From: Kribbella soli
Lineage (GTDB): Bacteria > Actinomycetota > Actinomycetes > Propionibacteriales > Kribbellaceae
Direction: 5' to 3'
DNA: 64,000 bases
Assembly (NCBI RefSeq): GCF_004331345.1
Contig: NZ_SJJZ01000002.1
Location: 1,674,001-1,738,000, forward strand
The position numbers were made by a program, and so were the translations under genes. Below are positions 8,768 through 16,972 of the stretch, piece after piece. How positions within the stretch are numbered: position 1 is the stretch's first letter; each line of letters starts with the position of its first letter. The notes under the pieces were generated by a model, which did no database searches, was not told the origin of the DNA, and saw only the letters and a program-made list of their open reading frames with translations.

Positions 8768-9307
8768 ATGCGCATGCGGAACCTGGCTGTGACCGCCACG
8801 CTGACCCCGGTTTTGCTGCTTCCCGGCTGCGGCACCGAAGCCGACAGCAATGTCGCCGCGGCGGCTCCGGCGGCGCACAAGGCGGCCCGGACCACGACCA
8901 CCGACGAGGCGGTCGGCTCCGACGACCCCGTACTGAACGCGTACTACTCGTACCGCGCCGCGCTCGACGTGATGATGCGCAGCGGCGGCGGCAAGACCAA
9001 GCAGCTGGAGCCGGTGATGACGCCGGCGATGTTCCAGGCGATCGGCGCGCAGGCGAAGTACTTCCGGACCCACAAGCTGCGCAACACCGGCAACACCAAG
9101 GTGCTCTGGGCGAAGCGCACCCTGGCGGCGAACGGCGTCATCGTCAGCGCGTGCTACGACACCTCCGCGGCCCGCACCGTCAACATCCGCGGTCGCGGCG
9201 TACTCCCGAACACCACCCCGACCCGCTGGCTCGACCAGATGCGCGTCGTCAACCAGCAGTCCGCCTGGATCGTCGACGGCGGCACCACCACCCCGAACGC
9301 CTGCTGA
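8768..9307 (+). CDS. secreted lipoprotein, function unknown
   Basis: A 179-residue protein with a short lipoprotein signal peptide: basic MRMRN, a hydrophobic stretch, and lipobox LLPGC with the lipid-modified Cys near residue 21. An Ala/Thr-rich linker follows, then a compact domain with NAYYSYRAALDVM and SAWIVDGGTT. That domain resembles the NTF2-like fold in general shape, but the family is not recognised. A GGAGG-like site lies about 14 nt before ATG 8768, longer than usual, so the start is not certain. The likely location is the outer face of the membrane. A CRP-like operator lies about 100 bases upstream. Confidence 0.7.
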   Translation: MRMRNLAVTATLTPVLLLPGCGTEADSNVAAAAPAAHKAARTTTTDEAVGSDDPVLNAYYSYRAALDVMMRSGGGKTKQLEPVMTPAMFQAIGAQAKYFRTHKLRNTGNTKVLWAKRTLAANGVIVSACYDTSAARTVNIRGRGVLPNTTPTRWLDQMRVVNQQSAWIVDGGTTTPNAC

Positions 9308-9448
9308 ACCCCTCGACCTCTCCCCCAACGCCTCCTGCACACCTCGGGTTTGTGGCAGTGGGATCACGATTGCGCGGCCCCCGGATTCTCCTGCGCAGGC
9401 GCGGGCAGACTCACTGACAAGTGCCGGAACAGGTCGAGGGGTCCACCG

Positions 9449-9937
9449 ATGATCGACACGAGTATTGGGCGTTGGCTGCCGTTTCTCGGCCGCCGCCGTA
9501 CACCGGAATCGCTGCGGCCACGCGGTACGAGCTCCCGGGTCAGCAGGCTCGCGGCGCAGTACGACGCCGAGGTCGACGCAGCCCTGCAACGCCTGTGGCC
9601 GAAGGCGCGGATCTACCACGACCGCGAGTTCACCCGGGACCGCGCTGACTTCCTGCTGGTGGTCCGCGGCCGCGGCGTGATGATCGAGACCAAGGTCAAG
9701 AGCGACCCCGGCCTGTTCCGCGGCTCGACCCTCCCGCCGCTGCTGGACCGGCTGCAGCGCGACGGCCGGCGTCTCGTCGTACTCGTGAACCAGGGCGACC
9801 CCACGCCGGCCCGCGACCTGATCAGCACCAAGCTCGGCGACAAGGGCCGCATCGTGGTCTGGTCCGGCCCACACGACGACACCGAACTCCGCCAGGCCGT
9901 CGAGTCCCTCCTCCAACAAACCACCCGCCACGCCTGA
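9449..9937 (+). CDS. PD-(D/E)XK-like nuclease-fold protein
   Basis: A 162-residue protein with a restriction-endonuclease-like core. An N-terminal helix (YDAEVDAALQRLW) is followed by RADFLLVVRGRGVMIETKVK, which has the spacing of the D...(E)xK catalytic motif, and a later strand RRLVVLVNQGD. The family is not recognised beyond the fold, and there is no helicase or methylase neighbour, so neither a repair nor a defence role can be assigned. ATG 9449 has a GAGGGG ribosome site 7 nt upstream. A hairpin follows directly after its stop. Confidence 0.6.
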   Translation: MIDTSIGRWLPFLGRRRTPESLRPRGTSSRVSRLAAQYDAEVDAALQRLWPKARIYHDREFTRDRADFLLVVRGRGVMIETKVKSDPGLFRGSTLPPLLDRLQRDGRRLVVLVNQGDPTPARDLISTKLGDKGRIVVWSGPHDDTELRQAVESLLQQTTRHA

Positions 9938-9965
9938 CCCCAGGCCCCGCGTTGGAGGCCTGGGG
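9938..9965. terminator. bidirectional hairpin terminator
   Basis: Nine-base perfect inverted repeat (CCCCAGGCC ... GGCCTGGGG) with a 10-base loop, filling the gap between convergent stops at 9937 and 9973. There is no T-tract, as is common for terminators in high-GC actinomycetes. Confidence 0.65.
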
Positions 9966-9972
9966 CAGACAG

Positions 9973-10524
9973 TCAGGCGTTCTTGATCGCCGAGACCTCG
10001 AGCTCCAGCGTGACCTTCTCGCTGACCAGTACGCCGCCGCCCTCGAGCGCCGCGTTCCAGCTGACGCCGAAGTCCTTGCGGTTGATCACGACCGAGCCCT
10101 CCAGCCCGAGCCGCTGGTTGCCGAACGGGTCGGTCGCCGTCCCGGTGTACTCGAAGGTGACGTCGACGGACTTGGTGACGCCGCGGATCGACAGGTCGCC
10201 GGTGACCACGAACTCGGCGTCGCCGGCCGCCTTGACCGCGGTCGACACGAAGGTGATCTCCGGGTTCTCGTCCATCGCGAGGAAGTCGTTGCCGCGCAGG
10301 TGCTCGTCGCGCTGGCTGTTGCGGGTGTTGATGCTCTTCGCCTGGATCGTCACCTTCCCGGACGAGTTCGCCGGGTTCTCGCCGTCGATGTGGAACGAGC
10401 CCTCGAACTCGTCGAACGCGCCCCGAACCTTGGTCACCATCGCATGCCGGGCACTGAAGCCGATCCGGGTGTGGGAGGCGTCGAGGGTGTAATCACCGCT
10501 GAGGGCGGCGTACTCGCTGGACAT
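9973..10524 (-). CDS. YceI family protein
   Basis: A 183-residue lipocalin-like YceI protein. It has the family signatures GDYTLDASHTRIGFSARHAMVTKVRG, the paired LRGNDFLAMDENPEITF segment and the closing strand motif NRKDFGVSWN. Family members bind isoprenoid or other amphiphilic molecules. This one has no signal peptide, so it should act in the cytosol, like most actinobacterial homologues. A strong GGAGG ribosome site precedes the ATG. Upstream (10540-10580) is an AT-rich stretch with two GATAGT copies 15-16 bases apart, which looks like a promoter with a repressor site. Confidence 0.92.
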   Translation of the reverse strand: MSSEYAALSGDYTLDASHTRIGFSARHAMVTKVRGAFDEFEGSFHIDGENPANSSGKVTIQAKSINTRNSQRDEHLRGNDFLAMDENPEITFVSTAVKAAGDAEFVVTGDLSIRGVTKSVDVTFEYTGTATDPFGNQRLGLEGSVVINRKDFGVSWNAALEGGGVLVSEKVTLELEVSAIKNA

Positions 10525-10542
10525 CGCGGATTCCTCCAGAAA

Positions 10543-10575
10543 GATAGTTGAAGTTTAGATAGTAAAGAGTTCACC
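10543..10575 (-). promoter_or_regulatory. AT-rich promoter/operator region of the YceI-like gene
   Basis: This stretch is far more AT-rich than its surroundings and holds two direct copies of GATAGT and, on the minus strand, TACTAT and TAAACT as possible -10 boxes. MarR-type regulators often control yceI genes in actinomycetes through similar AT-rich sites. No such regulator is encoded next to it. The rest of 10576-10749 shows no feature apart from the ribosome site of the next gene. Confidence 0.4.
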
Positions 10576-10749
10576 CTTAACGCTCAGAAGTCCACCCCAC
10601 ACCCAACGTGTCCGAGTCGTGGACTCGATGGTGGCCAGGAAGTGGACAGACCGACGGACTGACAGTTGCCTACGGCAACGGAGTTAACCGGTTGCGCCGG
10701 GACGGGCCGGGCTTGTCTCATGGGTGGTCGAAAGATCGGAGGATCGACC

Positions 10750-11238
10750 GTGGAACCGCTCAGCGCCGACGACATCAGGCGCTCGTTCGTCAATTCGTCC
10801 AAGAGCCAGATCAAGGCGATGGCGCTGCCGCCGAAGTTCACCGAGCTGCCCTGGGAGTCGCTGGACTTCCTCGGCTGGCGCGACGGCAAGGCGCCGAACC
10901 GTGGCTACGTCGTCGTACGGCGGGACAGCGGCGTCACCGGGATCGCGGTGAGCACCCAGACGTCGGGCGCCGCGCGCCGGTTCGCCGGCCTGTGCGACCT
11001 GTGCAACACCGCGCATCACGTCAGCGACGTCGCGCTGTTCGTGGCCCGGCGAGCGGGTTCGGCCGGGCGGGAGGGGAACACGGTCGGGATGTACATCTGC
11101 GCCGACCTGGCCTGCTCGCTGTACATCCGCGGCCTGAAGGACCTCGACCTGCCGCAGGGCGAAACCGTCACCCCGGACGTCCGGGCGAAACGCCTCGCGA
11201 CGCGCCTGGAAAGTTTCGTGCAGCGCGTCCTCGCCTGA
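10750..11238 (+). CDS. FusB/FBP-like elongation factor G-binding protein
   Basis: A 162-residue protein with an N-terminal helical part (PLSADDIRRSFVN) and a C-terminal treble-clef zinc finger. The visible zinc ligands are CDLCNTAHHV and ICADLACSLYIRG. This is the FBP C-terminal domain found in FusB/FusC-type proteins, which release ribosome-bound EF-G and can protect against fusidic acid. In actinomycetes the natural role is probably ribosome rescue or translation tuning; resistance is not shown. The start is GTG 10750 with a GGAGGA site 7 nt upstream; an ATG at 10720 lacks one. Confidence 0.8.
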   Translation: MEPLSADDIRRSFVNSSKSQIKAMALPPKFTELPWESLDFLGWRDGKAPNRGYVVVRRDSGVTGIAVSTQTSGAARRFAGLCDLCNTAHHVSDVALFVARRAGSAGREGNTVGMYICADLACSLYIRGLKDLDLPQGETVTPDVRAKRLATRLESFVQRVLA

Positions 11239-11300
11239 CGTCGACACCCCCTAGGCTGGTGGTGCACAATCGGCCCTCGGAGAGCACCAGGGAGAGCGCG

Positions 11301-11555
11301 ATGACCGAGTTCCGGATCACTCACGAGATCCACCAGACGCACCCGGACATTCGCGAGCGGCTCACGGCCACCACGATCGAGGCGATCAACGAGTCCAGCG
11401 CCCGTTCCGCCGAGGACGCGGCCCGGGTCCTGCGCCACAAGCTCGGCGAGATCGGCGTCCAGATGAGCGACGACGCCTGCCTGTCCGCGATCGAACGCAT
11501 CCGCTCCGGCAAACAACTCCGCTTCGAAATCGAACCCCTCCCCGACGAAGACTGA
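11301..11555 (+). CDS. small conserved hypothetical protein
   Basis: An 84-residue soluble protein with no membrane segment or Cys pair. It has a helix-rich pattern (AINESSARSAEDAARVLRHK, SDDACLSAIERIRSGK) and an acidic tail. No family is recognised. ATG 11301 has a GGGAGAG ribosome site 5 nt upstream. It is a single-gene unit, 62 bases after the FusB-like gene and followed by a stem-loop. Confidence 0.6.
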   Translation: MTEFRITHEIHQTHPDIRERLTATTIEAINESSARSAEDAARVLRHKLGEIGVQMSDDACLSAIERIRSGKQLRFEIEPLPDED

Positions 11556-11583
11556 GCCGCACGACCAGCGGATATCCACTCAG

Positions 11584-11626
11584 CTGGAGGGTCGCCCACT
11601 CGAAATCTCAGGGGGCAACCCTCCAG
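11584..11626 (+). terminator. stem-loop between the small gene and pyrE
   Basis: Arms CTGGAGGGT and ACCCTCCAG pair over 9 bp, extended by 4 more bp (GCCC/GGGC) after one mismatch. It lies 28 bases after the stop at 11555 and upstream of the pyrE -10 box. It therefore most likely ends the upstream transcript rather than attenuating pyrE. Confidence 0.5.
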
Positions 11627-11661
11627 ACCGACGGGCAACCCGGCGGAGGTCGGGTGGCAGG

Positions 11662-11667
11662 TAGGGT
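11662..11667 (+). promoter_or_regulatory. -10 box of a leaderless promoter for pyrE
   Basis: TAGGGT lies 6 nt before the GTG start at 11674, and no Shine-Dalgarno sequence is in the usual place. This supports both the start codon and leaderless transcription. Confidence 0.55.
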
Positions 11668-11673
11668 GCGGGC

Positions 11674-12198
11674 GTGGAGCTTGCTGAGTTGGGGCGTCGG
11701 GTACATGCGACCGCACATCTGACCGGGGAGTTCCTGCTCCGGTCCGGGCAGACGACGACGGAGTACTTCGACAAGTACCGGTTCGAGGCCGACCCGGTGC
11801 TGCTGGACGAGGTGACCGCGGCGATGGTCCCGCTGATCCCGGAAGGCACCGAGGTGCTGGCCGGTCTGGAGATGGGCGGCATCCCGGTGGTCACCGCGCT
11901 CGGGCGGCACACCGGCCTGCCCTGCGCGTTCGTCCGTAAAGAGGCGAAGCCCTACGGCACCTGCCGGCTGGCCGAGGGCGCCGAGACCAAGGGTCGCCGG
12001 GTCACGATCGTCGAGGACGTCGTCACGACGGGTGGCCAGATCGTCCTGTCCACCAACGAACTCCGCGCCCTGGGCGCCACGATCACCGACGCCCTCTGCG
12101 TCATCAACCGCAACGCCACCACGCCGGACCCACTCACCGAAGCCGGCCTGACCCTCCACGCCCTGCTCACGCCGGAACACCTCATCCCAAGGACCTGA
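11674..12198 (+). CDS. pyrE: orotate phosphoribosyltransferase
   Basis: A 174-residue cytosolic enzyme joining orotate to PRPP to make OMP, the fifth step of de novo UMP synthesis. It shows the type I PRTase fold with the PRPP-binding loop VTIVEDVVTTGGQ, the flexible catalytic loop around RKEAKPYGT and the early YFDKYRFEADP segment. It is short compared with the E. coli enzyme (213), but typical for the compact actinobacterial form. It starts with GTG and appears leaderless. No other pyrimidine genes are nearby. Confidence 0.9.
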   Translation: MELAELGRRVHATAHLTGEFLLRSGQTTTEYFDKYRFEADPVLLDEVTAAMVPLIPEGTEVLAGLEMGGIPVVTALGRHTGLPCAFVRKEAKPYGTCRLAEGAETKGRRVTIVEDVVTTGGQIVLSTNELRALGATITDALCVINRNATTPDPLTEAGLTLHALLTPEHLIPRT

Positions 12199-12288
12199 CC
12201 GACACACACCCAGGCACCGGCTCGGCCCACCTACCCCGAGCCCGCCCACCCGCTCGAGGACACGCCGCGCCAAGCACCTTGACCGGGC

Positions 12289-13518
12289 TCAGCCGGCCTT
12301 GCGCTGGTCCTCAGGGAGGAGCCGACGGAAGTCGTCGGACGAGATGATCGGCACGTTGAACTCGCGGGCCGCGCGGGCCTTGACCGACAGGCTGTCCACG
12401 TCGGCGGCGACCAGGAACGTCGTATCCGGGCGCACCGCCTCCTGAGGTATGAACCCGGCCGCGACTGCCCGGTCCCACCACACCTCTCGCGGCACCACCA
12501 TGTCGCCGGTGAACACCAGGGTGCTCCCCGGCGGATACCTCCGAGCGCCAGGACGATCGGGTACGACGTACCGCCCGGCGCTCGCGCGAAGCAGCGCCTC
12601 GTCGACGTCGGACGCGCGCTGCCCGAGCATCACCGCGACCTGGTCGAGATCGCTGCGCTGATCGGATGAGATCTCGCCGGTCCCCCACGACGCAGTGGCC
12701 AGCGCAGACACGTACCACCGATGGAGGTGGTCGACCTGCGGGCGGGTCATGCCCAGCTCGGTTGCCACCTGCACCAGCTGGTCAGCGTCGGCCGCCGTGA
12801 TCTCACGGTTGGCGAGGATCGTGTCGAGCAGTACGAGATACGAGTCGGCCTGCGGCGGCTCCGGGACGCGTGGCAACTGGTCGACAAGTCGGCTCATCCA
12901 GCCGTGTCTGCCACCGGCATGCACCGGTCGCACGGTCGGCGCGACGTTCGTCCCCGGGAGGTCCGGCCAGGGCAACCGCCGCACCTCTTCGTAGGCCCAC
13001 TGCCAGGGTGGCGGCGCCGCGAAAGCGCCCAGATACTGTGCGAACAGCTCTGCCGTCGCGCGGGTGTCCGCCAGCGCCGAGTGCCAGCCCTCGATCGAGA
13101 TCCCGGCCGCCGCGCAACAGGCGCCGAGCGTCCGCTTGGCACCGGGATGCAGGTATCCGGCCAGCGCCATCGTGCACATCGACCGCTCGGTGATCAGCGG
13201 AACAGTGACACCGAGCCGCGCGAACTCGGCCCGCAGGAAGCCGAGATCGAACTCGACGTTGTGCCCGACAACCATCCGTCCGGCGAGCAGCTCCCCCAAC
13301 TGCCGTGCGATGTCCCGGAACTCCGGCGCCGCCAGCACGTCGGCGGTGAGGATCCCGTGGATGTGCTGCGGGCCCAGGTCGCGTTGGGGATTCAGCAACG
13401 TCACCCACTCGCGCTCGACCCGCCCGCGCGCGTCCAGCAGCACGACGGCGATCTCGATGACCCGATGCCGATGGGTCGGCAGTAGACCGGTCGTCTCGGT
13501 GTCGATAACCGCGTACAT
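12289..13518 (-). CDS. DnaQ-type 3'-5' exonuclease with C-terminal BRCT domain
   Basis: A 409-residue protein. Residues 1-170 are a DEDD exonuclease: Exo I YAVIDTETTGL, Exo II VGHNVEFDLGFLRAEF, Exo III HSALADTRATAELF. A middle helical segment (about 215-310) resembles a TerB-like or linker region. Residues about 330-405 form a BRCT domain (GSTLVFTGDMVVPRE, then FLVAADVDSLSVKA). Such exonuclease-BRCT proteins are probably repair nucleases rather than the replicative epsilon subunit. ATG 13518 is preceded by GGAGGAGG; the upstream in-frame codons are not needed. Confidence 0.88.
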   Translation of the reverse strand: MYAVIDTETTGLLPTHRHRVIEIAVVLLDARGRVEREWVTLLNPQRDLGPQHIHGILTADVLAAPEFRDIARQLGELLAGRMVVGHNVEFDLGFLRAEFARLGVTVPLITERSMCTMALAGYLHPGAKRTLGACCAAAGISIEGWHSALADTRATAELFAQYLGAFAAPPPWQWAYEEVRRLPWPDLPGTNVAPTVRPVHAGGRHGWMSRLVDQLPRVPEPPQADSYLVLLDTILANREITAADADQLVQVATELGMTRPQVDHLHRWYVSALATASWGTGEISSDQRSDLDQVAVMLGQRASDVDEALLRASAGRYVVPDRPGARRYPPGSTLVFTGDMVVPREVWWDRAVAAGFIPQEAVRPDTTFLVAADVDSLSVKARAAREFNVPIISSDDFRRLLPEDQRKAG

Positions 13519-13587
13519 CCAGGCCTCCTCCGGCTCGCTGACCGACTGAGACAACCCAATCACACGGCGCCGACAGTTTTGGTTCCG

Positions 13588-14223
13588 TCAGGTATCGGAC
13601 GGAATGTCGACCTCGATCTCCTCGCCCAGCCGCGCTCCGTGCGCCAGCTGGAGTTCATCGCCACTCCAGAACCGCCCCGGGTCGTACCAGTTGAGCTTCC
13701 GCCCGCGCAGCAACCCCATCTCCTCGTACGTCACCGCGACCACCTCGGCGCAGTACGCCGACTCCAGCTCGAGCTCACGCGATCCGCGACGAATCGCCGG
13801 CACCCGCCCGCGCACCCATCGCGATGCGAGCCGGGCGGTCGACGGGAACGGCGTACCGTCCAGGCGAGCGACGGTCCGCAGTACTGCGTCCTCCATCTCC
13901 CGAGTGACGGGGTGATCGAGCTGCCGCAGCCAGGCCCGTTGACCGTACTTGCGCGCCCACACCAGCACCGAGTCGCGCAGATTGTGCAACTGCGCACCAC
14001 GCTGGTGCTGGCCGGTCCACATGTCCGGGAGCGAGCGACCCAGTTCCGCGTGCCACATCAGCGGCGGGAGGTCCTCGACGACGACCGCCATACCGACGTG
14101 GTTGACGGGGCTGTTGGTGGTCAACTGGATGGCACGGTCCGCGGCGCTTCCGCCGCGGAACAGCCAAATGTCACCTGTTCGTGTCAGTTCCGTAGCGTCA
14201 TCCAGTGCAATCCGGCTGTTCAC
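13588..14223 (-). CDS. permuted NlpC/P60 (YiiX-like) cysteine-hydrolase-fold protein
   Basis: A 211-residue protein with the order of motifs of the permuted papain-like families. TGDIWLFRGGSAADRAIQ and the histidine in NHVGMAVV come first, and the nucleophile-position cysteine (SAYCAEVVAVTYEEMG, about residue 170) comes late. This matches the YiiX/YebB-like (DUF830) group, whose members act on lipids or peptide bonds. No signal peptide is seen, so it is probably cytosolic. The start is GTG 14223, leaderless from a -10 box 6 nt upstream that it shares with the divergent small gene. Confidence 0.65.
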   Translation of the reverse strand: MNSRIALDDATELTRTGDIWLFRGGSAADRAIQLTTNSPVNHVGMAVVVEDLPPLMWHAELGRSLPDMWTGQHQRGAQLHNLRDSVLVWARKYGQRAWLRQLDHPVTREMEDAVLRTVARLDGTPFPSTARLASRWVRGRVPAIRRGSRELELESAYCAEVVAVTYEEMGLLRGRKLNWYDPGRFWSGDELQLAHGARLGEEIEVDIPSDT

Positions 14224-14228
14224 GTCGC

Positions 14229-14235
14229 TAGGTTA
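14229..14235. promoter_or_regulatory. overlapping bidirectional -10 element (TAGGTTA)
   Basis: The 18-base space between divergent start codons (GTG 14223 on minus, ATG 14242 on plus) contains TAGGTTA. It reads as TAGGTT on the plus strand (7 nt before ATG) and TAACCT on the minus strand (6 nt before GTG). Both fit TANNNT, so a single 7-bp element can serve two leaderless transcripts in opposite directions. Confidence 0.65.
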
Positions 14236-14241
14236 GTCGTC

Positions 14242-14397
14242 ATGAAGGTATGGAAGGTGGTAGGGCTTGCGGGACTCGTCGGCGTCGCAGCGACGGGAGT
14301 CGTGATCGCACGGGGCGAGCGGAAGCGCCGTGCGTACACGCCGGAAGAGGTCCGCGATCGCCTCAAGACCCGGGTCAAGGAAGCAGCCAACGCCTGA
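14242..14397 (+). CDS. small single-span membrane protein
   Basis: A 51-residue protein with one hydrophobic helix (about 5-23), then a basic stretch GERKRRAY and an amphipathic tail with the pattern TPEEVRDRLKTRVKEA. The topology is probably N-out/C-in. It has no known family name but a typical coding pattern and a well-placed leaderless -10. It diverges from the hydrolase-like gene with which it shares promoter bases. Confidence 0.6.
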   Translation: MKVWKVVGLAGLVGVAATGVVIARGERKRRAYTPEEVRDRLKTRVKEAANA

Positions 14398-14410
14398 CCC
14401 GGACGACGAT

Positions 14411-14473
14411 CGGCCGGGCAGTCGTGGTGCGCCGTAGCTCGGTGGTACGGCGCCGTCCACGTCTGCCCGGCCG
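14411..14473. terminator. nested inverted repeats between convergent genes
   Basis: Outer arms CGGCCGGGCAG (14411-14421) and CTGCCCGGCCG (14463-14473) pair perfectly over 11 bp. Inside, GCGCCGTA (14429-14436) pairs with TACGGCGC (14446-14453), and GTGG with CCAC. The structure fills most of the 96 bases between stops at 14397 and 14494 and should act as a two-way terminator. Confidence 0.6.
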
Positions 14474-14493
14474 TAGTCGTTGCAACACCCAAC

Positions 14494-14985
14494 TTAAAGG
14501 TTGTGCAAGGCAACCTGTTCCAGGCGGCCGACGGTGATGGTCGCAGTCTGGTAGGTGCAGTACGGCTGCCGCCTCCGGTCGGTCGGCGACCCCGGGTTCA
14601 GCAGCCGGATCCCACCCGGGCCGGTGGTGTCCCACGGGATGTGACTGTGCCCGAACACCAACAGATCAACCCCCGGGTACGCCGCCGCGCAGCGTTCTTC
14701 GCGCCCCTTGGACGAGCCGGTCTCGTGCACCACGGCGACCGACAACCCGTCGAGTGTCACCCGAGCAACCTCGGGCAGTCGCGCCCGCAGCTCGGGTCCG
14801 TCGTTGTTGCCCCAGCACCCGACCAGCCGGGCCGCGCGAGACTCCAACTCGTCCAGCAGCCCGACGCTCACCCAGTCGCCCGCATGGATGACCACGTCGG
14901 CGGCATCGACCGCGTCCCAGACCGGCGCGGGCAACTTCTTCGCCCGCACCGGCAGATGAGTGTCCGAGATCAGCAGGAGCCGCAT
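14494..14985 (-). CDS. YfcE/MJ0936-type metallophosphoesterase
   Basis: A 163-residue calcineurin-like phosphodiesterase. The metal ligands are visible in order: SDTHLP (D and H), HAGDW, GNND, the histidine in VVHETG, and FGHSHIP. The size and motif order fit the small YfcE/MJ0936 group, which hydrolyse phosphodiesters in vitro, with unknown natural substrate. The start is ATG 14985, 11 bases after the epimerase-like gene on the same strand, so the two are likely cotranscribed. Confidence 0.87.
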   Translation of the reverse strand: MRLLLISDTHLPVRAKKLPAPVWDAVDAADVVIHAGDWVSVGLLDELESRAARLVGCWGNNDGPELRARLPEVARVTLDGLSVAVVHETGSSKGREERCAAAYPGVDLLVFGHSHIPWDTTGPGGIRLLNPGSPTDRRRQPYCTYQTATITVGRLEQVALHNL

Positions 14986-14996
14986 GCGCCCACTCT

Positions 14997-15986
14997 CTAT
15001 GCCTTCAGTGCCGCCAGCAACTCCTTCTCCCTGGCCGGGCTGAGGCCTGCCTTGCGCTCGCGGTCCAGGCCGAGCTCGCGCTCCCAGGCGAGGGTGTCCT
15101 CGACGAACTCCCGGCGGGACCGGTGGGTGAGGCCGGCCGCGGCCGCCGCCGCGCAACTGCGGGACGACCAGCCCTCGTAGCCCGGCTCGGTCAGCCACAT
15201 CGCCAACGAGTCCGGCCCCATGTACTGCTCGACCTTCTGCTCCTCGAGCCACTCCCGCGGCGCGAGCACCACCGGCCCGGTGTGACCGCCGACCTCGCGC
15301 ATCAACTCGATCCACTCGCCGAACGGCACCACCGGTCCGAACGTGTCGAACGTCCCTGTGCGCCCCTCGGTCGCGTTGTCCAGCAGCCATCCGGCGAGGT
15401 CCCGTACGTCGATCACCGCCGTCGCCAGCTCGGGCGTGTCGGGCACCAGCAACGGCTCCTCGGGCGCCCGCGCCGCCCGCGCGACCCACGCACCCGCGCG
15501 ATCGCTGCGGTCCCCAGGCCCGCCGATCAGCCCGGCGCGCGCGATCACCAGCCGATCCCCGACCGCCTCACGCGATGCGAGCTCACACGCGACCTTCGCC
15601 TCGCCGTACAGCTCCCGATCGGCCACGTCGTCCGCGGTCGGCTCCCGCAGCGCCGCGGTCTCGTCCGCGCCGGGCGTGTCGTACTTCTCGTACGCGTTGC
15701 ACGAGGACACGTACGTCCAGTGCTTGGCGCGGGCACCGAACGCGGCCAGCGCGCCCTTCACGAAACCCGGCTGCCACGAGACCTCGAACACCGCGTCCCA
15801 GTCCTGTGCAGGCACTGCGTCGTACGCGTCCGGATTACTGCGATCGGCCGCGACCAGCGTTGCGCCGTCGGCGATCGTGCCGCTCTCGCCACGGGCCACA
15901 CAGGTCACCGAGTGGCCGCGCGCGATCGCCTGCGTCGCGATCTCCCGACCGAGCCACGCCGTACCGCCGAGGATCAGAATCTCCAT
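14997..15986 (-). CDS. NAD-dependent epimerase/dehydratase family protein
   Basis: A 329-residue extended short-chain dehydrogenase-like protein. It has an N-terminal nucleotide loop [13 protein letters not shown] and a [12 protein letters not shown] segment in the place of the catalytic Ser/Tyr region. [11 protein letters not shown] supplies the YxxxK motif (Tyr and Lys present), and a substrate-side domain carries [10 protein letters not shown]. It resembles actinobacterial reductases with SDR-type nucleotide binding. The substrate is unknown. ATG 15986 starts at the Rossmann strand; the codons upstream are not conserved-looking. Confidence 0.82.
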   Translation of the reverse strand: MEILILGGTAWLGREIATQAIARGHSVTCVARGESGTIADGATLVAADRSNPDAYDAVPAQDWDAVFEVSWQPGFVKGALAAFGARAKHWTYVSSCNAYEKYDTPGADETAALREPTADDVADRELYGEAKVACELASREAVGDRLVIARAGLIGGPGDRSDRAGAWVARAARAPEEPLLVPDTPELATAVIDVRDLAGWLLDNATEGRTGTFDTFGPVVPFGEWIELMREVGGHTGPVVLAPREWLEEQKVEQYMGPDSLAMWLTEPGYEGWSSRSCAAAAAAGLTHRSRREFVEDTLAWERELGLDRERKAGLSPAREKELLAALKA

Positions 15987-16176
15987 GCGGGCCAGCCAAT
16001 CAGGCCCGGCCGACAATTCCCAGGCACCTCTGCCGAGGGCAGAAACTCCCGTGCGTGATTCGTTGCCCTCGTCACGTCACCGTAATCGACGTCCCCTTGC
16101 CAGGCAGGCGATCCAGGAGGACTGTCGAACCAGCAAGACGCCCAGGGGTGGGTGTCTGTGGAAACAGGGGGAAGGT

Positions 16177-16488
16177 ATGGCTGGATTCGTTCAGATCATC
16201 GAGTACCGGACGTCGAAGCCGGACGAGGTCGCGGCACTGTTGGCGGACTACCAAGCGAAACGCGAGGCCGAGGCCGAGGGGCCGACCCCGAGCCGCGGCA
16301 TGAGCTGCGCCGACCGTGACGAGCCGGGGCGCTACTTCTCGATCATCGAGTTCGACTCGTACGAGGAGGCGATGGAGAACTCGCAGCGCGCCGACACCAC
16401 CGAGTTCGCCGAGCAGATGATGGCGCTGTGCGACGGGCCCAGCAAGTTCTACAACCTCGACCAGATGGCTCTGATGGAGTACCGCTGA
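16177..16488 (+). CDS. small conserved protein, dimeric alpha-beta barrel-like
   Basis: A 103-residue protein with the alternating pattern of a ferredoxin-like (ABM/dimeric barrel) fold: strand FVQIIEYRTSKPDEVAALL, strand RYFSIIEFDSYEEAMENSQ, and a closing helix. The cysteine in SCADRD is isolated. The function is unknown. A purine-rich GGGGGAAGG site precedes ATG 16177. The 190 bases upstream (15987-16176) hold the divergent starts and nothing else I recognise. Confidence 0.6.
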   Translation: MAGFVQIIEYRTSKPDEVAALLADYQAKREAEAEGPTPSRGMSCADRDEPGRYFSIIEFDSYEEAMENSQRADTTEFAEQMMALCDGPSKFYNLDQMALMEYR

Positions 16489-16494
16489 TCCTCA

Positions 16495-16534
16495 GGTACG
16501 GCGTACGCCGGCTCGCCCGGGCGTACGCCGTACC
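16495..16534. terminator. strong hairpin terminator
   Basis: Perfect 15-bp arms (GGTACGGCGTACGCC at 16495-16509 and its complement at 16520-16534) with a 10-base loop, starting 7 bases after the stop at 16488 and facing the convergent gene ending at 16586. There is no T-tract. Confidence 0.7.
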
Positions 16535-16585
16535 GAGGTGACCGATGCCGGGAGGGGGGTCAGCCGGCACCGGTGGATCGGGATC

Positions 16586-16972
16586 TCAGCGGTACGACGA
16601 CCTGGTGGACGGCGGCGCGGCGCCGTACGACCCGAGGTCGCGGTCGGAGTGCAGCGGGTCGGGGTCCTGTGGCTCGGGCGCGGAGTGCAGATCCGGCCAC
16701 GGCCGGGGCGGGAGGGACTCGCGGGGCGGCAGCTGGAGGTCGGGATCGGGACCCTTTTCGGGGTCGAGCCACTCGACCGTCGTGGCCCCGCCGTGCCCGT
16801 GGATCGCGACGACGGAGTCGATACCGTCCCAGACGGTCGTGGTCGGGTAGTCGCCGTACCAGCGGAGCGCGACCGAGCCGTCGGTGAACTGCACACCCTC
16901 GGCGACGGGTCCGGTGCCGCTGACACCGGAGACATCTTGATGACGGATCAGCCGGAAGCGACGGGAGCTCAT
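16586..16972 (-). CDS. hypothetical protein
   Basis: A 128-residue protein. The N-terminal 80 residues form a compact strand-rich domain (RRFRLIRHQDVSGVSGTG, then VQFTDGSVALRWYGDYPTTT and VVAIHGHGGATTVEWLD). The C-terminal 45 residues are Pro/Asp-rich and look disordered. The N-terminal domain is of a type often seen as a small stand-alone protein in actinomycetes, without assigned function. The start ATG 16972 overlaps the TGA of the gene before it (ATGA), so translation is coupled. Confidence 0.6.
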   Translation of the reverse strand: MSSRRFRLIRHQDVSGVSGTGPVAEGVQFTDGSVALRWYGDYPTTTVWDGIDSVVAIHGHGGATTVEWLDPEKGPDPDLQLPPRESLPPRPWPDLHSAPEPQDPDPLHSDRDLGSYGAAPPSTRSSYR

